Translations under genes and position numbers: made by a program | Notes under the pieces: model-generated | Seen by the model: only the letters and a program-made list of their open reading frames with translations | Databases searched by the model: none | Told to the model about the DNA's origin: nothing | In this document: positions 53,088-60,244 of the stretch, in pieces | How the letters are laid out: the number at the start of each line of letters is the position of its first letter | How positions within the stretch are numbered: position 1 is the first letter of the stretch | Source: Hydrogenophaga intermedia | GTDB taxonomy: Bacteria > Pseudomonadota > Gammaproteobacteria > Burkholderiales > Burkholderiaceae_C | Length of the DNA stretch: 64,000 nt | NCBI RefSeq assembly: GCF_000723405.1 | Contig: NZ_CCAE010000021.1 | Location: 1-64,000 of the forward strand | Direction: 5' to 3'

Positions 53088-54520
53088 GCGCAGCCGATGC
53101 CAGCGCCCTGAGCAAGCCCCCGCATGGCGGGCCGCGGCACGCGGTGCGGCGCTCCCGCTGGCGCTTGCCCCTGGCCCTGGCGCTTGCACTCGCGCCCACC
53201 CTGGTGCTGGCCCGGCTGCTGCTCTACCTGGGCCTGCAGTTGCCCGCGCCGGTGGGCGACGGCGTGCTGTTCGCCTCGGTGGCGCAATACCACTGCGGCA
53301 CGGGCCGCTTCGAGACGCCGATCTTCCCGCTCGACCCGACGGGCGCGTACCGCTACATCTGGCACGGCATCGGCTGGCCCTGGCTGCTGTCGCTGCTCAA
53401 CCCCACCTGCTCCATCGAAGGCAGCTTCCTGTCCTTGTCGCTGGTGATGGCCGGCACAGCGGCGCTGGCCTGGTGGGCACTCGCGCGCACGCATGGCCGA
53501 CTGGTGTGCGCCGCATTCGCGCTCGTGGTGTTCGCGCTGCAGGCGAAGCTGATGTTCCGCCCCGAGGTGCTGGCCATCGCGCTGGTGGTGGCGGCCGAGG
53601 CCCTGCGCGCACGCGAGCGGCTGTGGTCCTGGGCCTGGCTGCTGAGTCTGCTGGCCTGGGTGCAGCCCACGGTGTTCCTCATCGCCGCCGCGCACGCCGC
53701 GCTGGCGCTGGACAGGGCGGGCTGGCGAACGCTGTGGCGCGACGCGATCCCGGGCCTGGGGCTGGCATTGGCCCTGCACGGCGCCATCGCGGCGGCCTAC
53801 CCCTTCCCCCTGGCGGACCTGCTGCACGGCCTGTCGTTGCAAGGCCAGAGCTTTGCGTCGCGCGACGATGGCAGCCTCTTCATCTACTACCTGCGCAGCG
53901 ACTTCTTTCCCGCGCTGGGCCTGGCCATGCTCGCCGCGTTCGCGCTGGCCGCGTGGCGACGACCCGCGCTGCTCTTGCTGCTGCCCCTGATCGTGTACTT
54001 CGGCCTGCGCGTGCCGCCGGCGTTCTACAACCTGGTGCCGTTGTTCGTGGCCTTGTTGATGGGGCTGCTGGACAAGAGCCACACCCCCGTGCAGGCCGGC
54101 GTTCGCCGGCATGCGCTGATGGTGCTGACGCTCACGGCCGCGTTGGGCGCGTTGGGACTGGCGCAATCCGTCGCGCGCGATGCAGTGGGTGTCTGGCGCC
54201 AGCACGCACCACCTGAAACAGCCCTGGCCAGCCTGCAAGCCGCGCAGGCACGGCCTCAAGGGGTGTGTGGTGTGCCGTCGTGGTTCACCTTGCTGTTGCC
54301 CGCCGATGCGTTCGAGCCGAACCACCAACCGGTGCTGCGCACCTGCCCGGCGCAAGGGGGCGTGGATCTGGTCGCCGCCACGGCGATGGCGAACCATGCC
54401 CGCGTCACCGAATGCCAGCGCCACGCGGTGAATGCGCTGCCGCCCTGGCTGGAAAGAACGGCCGGCCGCCTGTTTCGATCCAGCACCGGCTACGTCGTGG
54501 AGTTGTGCCCGGCGGGGTAA
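53081..54520 (+). CDS. Polytopic membrane protein at the end of the eps cluster
   Basis: 479 residues from the ATG at 53081 (a GTG one codon later would give the usual 4-nt overlap). About ten membrane helices fill the first 360 residues, for example LPLALALALAPTLVLARLLL, WSWAWLLSLLAWVQPTVFLI and PALLLLLPLIVYFGLRVPPA. A periplasmic C-terminal domain of ~120 residues contains several Cys. The first loop has GDGVLFASVAQYH and PTGAYRYIWHGIGWP, which recalls the acidic first loop of GT-C glycosyltransferases, but no clear family is recognised. It is last in the run of overlapping genes and may be a GT-C enzyme or a ligase-like protein. Confidence 0.75.
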   Translation: MVSAADASALSKPPHGGPRHAVRRSRWRLPLALALALAPTLVLARLLLYLGLQLPAPVGDGVLFASVAQYHCGTGRFETPIFPLDPTGAYRYIWHGIGWPWLLSLLNPTCSIEGSFLSLSLVMAGTAALAWWALARTHGRLVCAAFALVVFALQAKLMFRPEVLAIALVVAAEALRARERLWSWAWLLSLLAWVQPTVFLIAAAHAALALDRAGWRTLWRDAIPGLGLALALHGAIAAAYPFPLADLLHGLSLQGQSFASRDDGSLFIYYLRSDFFPALGLAMLAAFALAAWRRPALLLLLPLIVYFGLRVPPAFYNLVPLFVALLMGLLDKSHTPVQAGVRRHALMVLTLTAALGALGLAQSVARDAVGVWRQHAPPETALASLQAAQARPQGVCGVPSWFTLLLPADAFEPNHQPVLRTCPAQGGVDLVAATAMANHARVTECQRHAVNALPPWLERTAGRLFRSSTGYVVELCPAG

Positions 54521-54531
54521 CGCGCCGGGCG
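54508..54531 (+). terminator. Possible terminator at the end of the eps cluster
   Basis: Inverted repeat GCCCGGCG with CGCCGGGC around a short loop, overlapping the stop codon of the last eps gene. There is no T-tract, so it is probably a weak or Rho-assisted end. It lies between convergent genes. Confidence 0.35.
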
Positions 54532-54542
54532 AATGCCTGTGC

Positions 54543-55379
54543 CTACTGCTTCACTGGCGCGATTTGCCCATTGTCGAGCAGGTGCATGACGCGATGGTCT
54601 CGCGGCTGCGTCGAGTCTTGCCTCGGGCGAAGTATGGGCGCAGGTCGCCGCCTTTGATTCTCGATCCTCTTGTCGACCCTCTCGAACATATCGTTGGTGT
54701 CGCTCTCGCGCTCCGACACGCCGTCGATCGGGGCATTCTCCTCATTGCTCCCACTCACGTCCTCTGTCCCGGGTTTGGCCTGGTTCGGAATCGGGAACTC
54801 GATCCCATTCATTGCATCGTGGCATGCAGCGCTCCAGTCGAACTCCTCCTCCGACGTGCGATGCGATGGCGCAACGTCCTTGGACGAGACACCCGATTGC
54901 ACATCGCCGCCGAAGTCTTTGATGAGCTGGGCAAACGTCCAAGTAGGTATCTTGACCGGCTCAACCTCGACCGACTCAACCTCGACCGACTCAACCTCGA
55001 CCGACTCAACCTCGACCGACTCGACCTCGACCGACTCGACCGCAGGACGGCCCGCTGGCTTGGCCTCGGTCAACTGCTTCAGCCACTCTCGAACTTTTTT
55101 GTTCTCGGCACCACCAGGGGACCGGCACCAATTGAGCAGGTTGTCGGCGACCTGCTGCAGTTGCCCGCCAAATTTGCGGTGATTCATGTCCTCCACGAGA
55201 GTGTTCGCCAGAAGATCCCTCGTTTTCGCCCGCAGGTACGTGGGAGCGGTCCTCGGCTTCTTGGAACTGCCATTCACGAAGCGGTTCAGTTCCTGGAGAT
55301 TCAGCGTATTCCTATCGGCATCGAAAACATTCCGCTTGATCTCGAGGCGTTTCTGGTAGTAGCGAACGGGATTGAACAT
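54543..55379 (-). CDS. Orphan protein with VESVE tandem repeats, unknown function
   Basis: 278 residues from the ATG at 55379. I do not recognise it. It has no signal peptide or membrane helix. The N-terminus MFNPVRYYQKRLEIKRNVFD and the next ~100 residues are helical and basic. A perfect tandem stretch of VESVE units encoded by 15-bp repeats follows (about residues 113-142). The C-terminal half is acidic and polar (TSEEEFDWSAACHDAMNGIE, then DTNDMFERVDKRIENQRRR). Codon use is less G+C-extreme than in the eps genes. It is convergent with the eps cluster and lies downstream of the caspase-like orphan on the same strand. The opposite-strand frame over the repeat is a shadow. Confidence 0.65.
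   Translation of the reverse strand: MFNPVRYYQKRLEIKRNVFDADRNTLNLQELNRFVNGSSKKPRTAPTYLRAKTRDLLANTLVEDMNHRKFGGQLQQVADNLLNWCRSPGGAENKKVREWLKQLTEAKPAGRPAVESVEVESVEVESVEVESVEVESVEVEPVKIPTWTFAQLIKDFGGDVQSGVSSKDVAPSHRTSEEEFDWSAACHDAMNGIEFPIPNQAKPGTEDVSGSNEENAPIDGVSERESDTNDMFERVDKRIENQRRRPAPILRPRQDSTQPRDHRVMHLLDNGQIAPVKQ
54961..55035. repeat. 15-bp tandem repeat, five copies
   Basis: Four identical copies of TCAACCTCGACCGAC and a fifth with one substitution (TCGACC). They are in frame within the orphan gene and encode VESVE on the minus strand. The near identity suggests recent expansion and possible length variation between strains. Confidence 0.95.
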
Positions 55380-55692
55380 GGTGCGTTGGCCCCAAGGGCG
55401 GGTTGGATACGGGCATCGGGTGATCGGCATCACCTCGAACATCGCCCTGAGTGCATCACCCGGTCTGTCCGGGTCCCCAAACAGATGACCGAGACTACAT
55501 ACCCGACCACCAGGGTCGTAGGCCAATTGACCAAGGCCTGGACTCGCGCACGGCCTTCGCTACCAGAGTCGCCTGAGACCGGCGTGGCTAGACGGGCTTG
55601 CTGTCAACAACTGCCAGCCCATCGCCCGTACCAGGCATCACTTGAGGCTCCCCCGCGGCGGAGCCTTCCGATGCAGTGCCCCCCTGGCTACC
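55380..55692. other. Intergenic region between the two orphan genes
   Basis: 313 bp with no convincing gene. The only structure I see is a hairpin, AGGCTCC with GGAGCCT (55645-55666), about 27 bp beyond the stop of the caspase-like gene on the minus strand. It could end that transcript, though no T-tract follows. The remainder would carry the promoter of the 278-residue orphan. Confidence 0.5.
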
Positions 55693-57630
55693 TCAGAGTG
55701 GGTCCACCGGTGTCCCAACCAGCACACCATGTTCCCGCAGCGTGTTGATCGCCCGCGATGAACCCTCGGCCTTCACGACGACCACCGAACCGTCAACCGG
55801 CTCGCCGGCCAATCGCAGCACGACATCCTCACCGCCCACGCGCAGATACAGCGCGTTGGAGACTTGGCTCCAGTACCCTTGAATCCGCTTCGATCCGTCT
55901 TTAGACAGATCCAAGGGCTTGCCGCCTCGGCACTTGAACATCTCGTCGATGCGCGGGTGAATCACCCTTTCCGGCCCGCCGATGGTGGGCGTGTTTGGCA
56001 TCCCTGGTGAGGCGACAGCAATCGCCGGGACCTGAGCAATCTGACTCTCACGCGCGACACCACTGCTCACCGCCACGGGGGTCGGCAAAGGCTTGCCAGT
56101 GAAAATGCCCATTGCTTGAAGCTTCTTCATGGCGGCTTTCGAGCCATCCACGGTCAATACATGGACGACGTCACTGTTCGGAAGACGTTTCAGCACGACG
56201 TTGACCTCTTCGTGTCCGTCCCGAAGACAGAGGGTGTCAGAGATCCCGCTCCACGTGCCCGTCAGTAGCTCGGACAGCTGCACTGTCCCGCCACGCTCCC
56301 TGTACATGGCGGCCACCCAGCTGTGCGAGGTGTCGAGGCGCACGCCAACGCATGTGGCCGCAGCTGGCGGCAATGGCTTGTCGCCGCGGGCCTGCTCGAG
56401 GAAGCCCTGCTTTTCCAGTGAGTCCAGCGCATTCTTCGACCCTTCCAGCGACACGATGGCGAGGGTGCCATTCCATGGCTCTCCCGTGAACACGATCGTC
56501 ACGTTTTCATCCTCCACCCGAAGCACCACGGTGTTCCCCACTGGGTTCCAACGGCCCCTCACCTTCAGCGACAGGCGGAAGGAAGACCCGGGTGCTTCAG
56601 AGAACATGCGTGCCACCTCAAAAGTGTTCATACGCATGCGGACATTGGTCAACGCTGCCGAGGCGGGTGCGCACCTTGCTGTCGTTGCTGGCTCCTGTAC
56701 GAGCGTCGTCACGCCGCTCAGCACCGCCGCGATCGCCATGGCCATGTCTCGGTCACGAGCGTCAATGACGCCATCCCCTTCAACTTGTGCGGCCACTTCA
56801 TTCACCCGCTCCCAGCCCACGTAGCCATCCAGTTGCTCGTGAAGCAGTGCTTTCTCCATGTCACTCAATACTCGGCCTCTGCGACATTGCAGGGCGTCGT
56901 CCAGCAGGACCACCTGGCCATCGTCTGCCACCACAGCTGGGGGAATGCCTCCGCCCTCCGTCACTGCGCAGTAGGCCAGCAGCAGGCCGAAAGCATTCAC
57001 CCCGGCGAGCATGGGCAAATGGTCGCTCAGGCAATCGACTTGAGCTCCGGCGGTTGTCTCCTCTGCGGGCGACAAAACGACCAGCACGGAGCCCCTGGGC
57101 AAGAGGTGGGCATGCTTCAGTGCCCCAGCCCCATAGCAACTGGTCAAAAAAATCTCGACGGGTCCTTCGTGGCATTCGGTGATGGCCTGGAACAGCTCGG
57201 CCACCGGCAGCCAGACGCCCATGTCCAACTGGATGCAGAAGACACCTTTCTCATAATCTCCGTGGGCCTGGACGAAGAGCAAGGTGCGTTCCACGGGGGA
57301 TTTCGCCAGGGCCAGCAAAAGGCCGTCCTTGACCGGCTCCTGCCCCACCAGGGACTTGTCGCCGGACACGATGGCTTGCGTATTCTCCAGACGGGTGGCG
57401 AGTCCCTTCGCAATGGACCGGGTGTCATCAGCGGTGAACGCTGTGCCACCCGGCCCGCCGACCACGATGGTGCGCTCGACATTCATCGCGGGTGTTCCCC
57501 GAGCGGCGGGAGGCACCGTGCCCGAAGCCCGCTTCGGATGGACAGGCGTCATGAATCGCGTGGACGACAGCGTGGTGTGATTGGAGCCACTGGTCTGGGA
57601 TGGAGTGGGGAATGAGTTCCGAATGGCCAT
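55693..57630 (-). CDS. Putative caspase-like (clan CD) protein with three novel repeats
   Basis: 645 residues from the ATG at 57630; starts at 57552 or 57486 are possible, and no ribosome-binding site decides. The first ~50 residues are Ser/Thr-rich and disordered. Residues ~50-245 look like a caspase-type fold: a hydrophobic strand ending in H123-G124 (RTLLFVQAHGD) and a second ending in C165 (VEIFLTSCYGAGAL), the clan CD His/Cys dyad. Three copies of a ~75-residue module follow (about 339-413, 440-512, 562-640). Each has a conserved W, then LR, a strand rich in V, a GSK/GSS-x-A helix and G-x-L-x-G. No known family is recognised for the modules. Peptidase activity is inferred from motifs. 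Confidence 0.7.
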   Translation of the reverse strand: MAIRNSFPTPSQTSGSNHTTLSSTRFMTPVHPKRASGTVPPAARGTPAMNVERTIVVGGPGGTAFTADDTRSIAKGLATRLENTQAIVSGDKSLVGQEPVKDGLLLALAKSPVERTLLFVQAHGDYEKGVFCIQLDMGVWLPVAELFQAITECHEGPVEIFLTSCYGAGALKHAHLLPRGSVLVVLSPAEETTAGAQVDCLSDHLPMLAGVNAFGLLLAYCAVTEGGGIPPAVVADDGQVVLLDDALQCRRGRVLSDMEKALLHEQLDGYVGWERVNEVAAQVEGDGVIDARDRDMAMAIAAVLSGVTTLVQEPATTARCAPASAALTNVRMRMNTFEVARMFSEAPGSSFRLSLKVRGRWNPVGNTVVLRVEDENVTIVFTGEPWNGTLAIVSLEGSKNALDSLEKQGFLEQARGDKPLPPAAATCVGVRLDTSHSWVAAMYRERGGTVQLSELLTGTWSGISDTLCLRDGHEEVNVVLKRLPNSDVVHVLTVDGSKAAMKKLQAMGIFTGKPLPTPVAVSSGVARESQIAQVPAIAVASPGMPNTPTIGGPERVIHPRIDEMFKCRGGKPLDLSKDGSKRIQGYWSQVSNALYLRVGGEDVVLRLAGEPVDGSVVVVKAEGSSRAINTLREHGVLVGTPVDPL

Positions 57631-57775
57631 GGGGAGTCGGGTATCCAGGGGTGAACCAGCGACATCGGACTTGGCGATGGCGTTGGGCGAAGCGGCGTGG
57701 GTAACCTCTAAACGCCTCGCGGTTCGCTGGACCATCCACTGGCGGCGCACCCGGCCCTGTGGGCGATGCTTCTGC

Positions 57776-58648
57776 TCAGGAAGCAGGCTTCCCACCCGCC
57801 GCCGTCCGCAGCGTCTCCGCAATCCACCGTGCATGCGCCACCAGCACCATCCCCCCCGCCACGCGCCCACTGCCGTTCGCGCCGTTCGGCCCGTTCAGCG
57901 TCGCCTGGAAGGTGTTGATGCCCGCCAGGCCCCATTGCCCGTCGATCACCACGAAGGCGGCGCTGCCCGAGTCGCCCGAGACCAGCGTGGCCTCGCGCGC
58001 GGCGCCCAGCGTGCCGTTCACCGGCAGCGCGGGGCCCAGCACGTTGCTCGACAGGTCCGGGCCGTCGTGGTCGAACAGGTACTGCCAGGGCCGACCCTGC
58101 GGGTCGGGCGTGACCGCGTCCACGCGGTTCTCGCCGGTGCCGATGAGGGTGGTGCTGCCGCCGTGGCTGACGAGGCGGATGGTGTGTCCCAAGAGCGGGC
58201 CGGTGTACACGCGCGCGGCACCCATCTCGCGCGGCACCGGCGTTTCCAGCTTCACCAGCGCCAGGTCGATCTTGTGCGAGATGAACTCCGGGTGCACGTG
58301 AACCGCGCTCGCGCGGCTGGAGAAGCCGCCGCCCAGCGGCGTGCGGAACACCACCTCGTGCGGCGTGGGCACCGCACCGTTGACGACGTGCGCGGCCGTG
58401 ATGAGCCACTGCCGCTGGATCACCACCGCGGACACGAGCCGGTTGCCGGCCGAGAGGCTGCCCACGGCCGCGGCCGGCGTGTCGGGCGCGGGGTCTGACA
58501 CACCGGCCCCGCCTTCCAGTGCGGCACTCCAGGGCGTCCAGCAGCACGCGGCGAAGCCCGCAAGGCCTCGCAACAACAACTGGCGGCGGCGCGGGGCCAC
58601 GTTACAGACGGCCACACTTTCGCCGCCGACATCATCCGATCGGACCAT
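57776..58648 (-). CDS. Trypsin-like serine protease
   Basis: 290 residues from the ATG at 58648 (AAGGGA upstream at good spacing). The N-terminus has RRRQLLLRGLAGFAACCW, possibly a Tat-type or Sec signal. The chymotrypsin-fold catalytic triad is complete: H87 in WLITAAHVVNG, D128 in KIDLALVKLE and S227 in VSGDSGSAAFV. The family is S1, exported to the periplasm or outside. It is divergent from a PEP-CTERM gene with 195 bp between them. Substrate unknown. Confidence 0.92.
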   Translation of the reverse strand: MVRSDDVGGESVAVCNVAPRRRQLLLRGLAGFAACCWTPWSAALEGGAGVSDPAPDTPAAAVGSLSAGNRLVSAVVIQRQWLITAAHVVNGAVPTPHEVVFRTPLGGGFSSRASAVHVHPEFISHKIDLALVKLETPVPREMGAARVYTGPLLGHTIRLVSHGGSTTLIGTGENRVDAVTPDPQGRPWQYLFDHDGPDLSSNVLGPALPVNGTLGAAREATLVSGDSGSAAFVVIDGQWGLAGINTFQATLNGPNGANGSGRVAGGMVLVAHARWIAETLRTAAGGKPAS

Positions 58649-58843
58649 GCTCATTCCCTTGCAATGGCGTTCACGGACACACAGAAACGAATCACGGCCG
58701 GGACAATCCCGGCACATGGTTCGTTACCCGTGTCCGCCAACAGGCGCCTGAACTCAAACACAGGGCATGGCTCGGGTGTAGCGCTCCTTGATGGCCATCT
58801 GATGACTCCCCCCTCGGTACGCACCGAAAGAAAGGAAACCGAT

Positions 58844-59491
58844 ATGCAACGCCTTCGATCGATCGCACGCGCCGCCGCCCTCTCGCTGGGTCTGGCGGTT
58901 TCCATGGCCGGTGCCGGCGCGCAGACGCTGGGCGCCAGCGGCGGCGTGTCCGCCGCGCTCGACGCCGACTTCAACCCGAGCTGGTGGAGCGACGCCTCGT
59001 TCGACCTGGGCCAGTTCGACCTGGACAGCATGTGGCAGGGCGCCTCGCTGTTGCTCAGCGGCCCGGCCTCGCTCAGCTTCAGCTTCGTGGGTGGCGAGTC
59101 CACCTACAACAACGCCTTCCTGGCGGGCGGCCAGCGCATCGACAGCCTCGGTGACGGCGGCCTGACGCTGGGCGAGTCGTTCACCTACGCGCAGGCCAGC
59201 GCCGGCTCGGTGGACTTCGGCTTCCTGTCGAACGGCTGGGGCACGCTGTTCGCCAGCGGCAGCCTGCGCGTGGGTCTGCTGCTCGCCGCGGACCAGCGCA
59301 GCGCCCTGCTCGTCTTCAACGACGCCTACCTGGGCGACGTCGATTTCGACGACATGGTGATCCACGTGGCGATCACGCCCGTGCCCGAACCCGAGACGCT
59401 GCTGATGTGGGCCGCCGGCCTGGTGGGCCTGGGCGGCTGGCTGCGTCGTCGTCGCGGTCAACATCGCGCGGTTCGGGCTCTGGCGGTCTGA
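58844..59491 (+). CDS. PEP-CTERM sorting-signal protein
   Basis: 215 residues from the ATG at 58844, preceded by AAAGGAAA. A signal peptide ends at MAGAGAQ. The C-terminus is VPEPETLLMWAAGLVGLGGW from residue 180, then RRRR and a short tail. The body is rich in Ser, Gly, Leu and Phe, with no known domain. It is an expected exosortase B substrate and faces another PEP-CTERM gene tail to tail. Confidence 0.9.
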   Translation: MQRLRSIARAAALSLGLAVSMAGAGAQTLGASGGVSAALDADFNPSWWSDASFDLGQFDLDSMWQGASLLLSGPASLSFSFVGGESTYNNAFLAGGQRIDSLGDGGLTLGESFTYAQASAGSVDFGFLSNGWGTLFASGSLRVGLLLAADQRSALLVFNDAYLGDVDFDDMVIHVAITPVPEPETLLMWAAGLVGLGGWLRRRRGQHRAVRALAV

Positions 59492-59512
59492 TCGGGGTAG
59501 GCCCGCGTTCGC

Positions 59513-60199
59513 TCAGGCGGACGCGTTGGTGGCGCGGCGGCGGCGAACCGTCACGCCGATCACGCCCAGGCCGGCCAGCAGCATGGCGATGGTCTCGGGC
59601 TCGGGCACGGCGCTCACGCTGATGTTGTCGAGGCGGAACTCGCTCACACCGGCGTAGTCGTTGATGTCCACGATGCCGAAGGCCAGGGTGACCGGGCCGC
59701 CGGTGAGGAACTGGTAGCTGAACTGGCCGACGCTGGGCAGCAGGCCCAGGGCGAAGGTCTGCACGATCTGGCCGTCGATGGCAACGAAGGCCAGGTCTTC
59801 GAAGCCGCTCACGCCGATGTCCTGGCTGGTCAGGCCGAACCAGAAGTCCAGCGACAGCGTGTCACCCGCGCCCACGTTCAACACCTGCTTCATGGCCGAA
59901 CCTTCCGCGGCCCAGCCTCCGACGTCCAGGTCGGCCACGTTCACGCCGGCGAAGGGCGCCAGGTCGTTCACGTCCACGGCGGACACGCCAGAGTGGTTGA
60001 AGAATTCCTCGAGATCACCGTCCATGTAGGCGGTGGTCAGCGTGGCGCGCTTGGCCACGCCTTGCACGGACACGTCGCCGATGGTCTGCCAGCCGGTGAG
60101 GCCGTCGGTGAACGAGCCGTTGGTGACGAGGGCGAATGCGGGGGCGGTACCGGCCACGCACAAGGCGGCGGCGGCGATCAGTTGGCGAACGGATGTCAT
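59513..60199 (-). CDS. PEP-CTERM sorting-signal protein
   Basis: 228 residues from the ATG at 60199 (GAAAGG upstream). A signal peptide ends near APAFA. The mature part begins LVTNGSFTDGLTGWQTIGDV, the usual opening of carbohydrate-binding-like jelly rolls in PEP-CTERM proteins. It ends with VPEPETIAMLLAGLGVIG from residue 198 followed by RRRR. It is downstream of, and codirectional with, the two RTX hydrolase genes, 45 bp after the nucleotidase stop. Likely surface-exposed after exosortase processing. Confidence 0.92.
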   Translation of the reverse strand: MTSVRQLIAAAALCVAGTAPAFALVTNGSFTDGLTGWQTIGDVSVQGVAKRATLTTAYMDGDLEEFFNHSGVSAVDVNDLAPFAGVNVADLDVGGWAAEGSAMKQVLNVGAGDTLSLDFWFGLTSQDIGVSGFEDLAFVAIDGQIVQTFALGLLPSVGQFSYQFLTGGPVTLAFGIVDINDYAGVSEFRLDNISVSAVPEPETIAMLLAGLGVIGVTVRRRRATNASA

Positions 60200-60244
60200 G
60201 GCTTGCCTTTCAAGCGGATATGAGGAGGAAACAGGAGAAGGGAA

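Noticed and set aside
54961..55035. Tandem repeats considered as a CRISPR array
   Set aside because: The 15-bp units are directly adjacent with no spacers and are in frame in a coding gene.
54432..55748. A plus-strand frame of 438 codons with LDRLN repeats
   Set aside because: It is opposite to the VESVE-repeat gene. The minus-strand frame has the more natural protein composition; the repeat gives an open frame on both strands.
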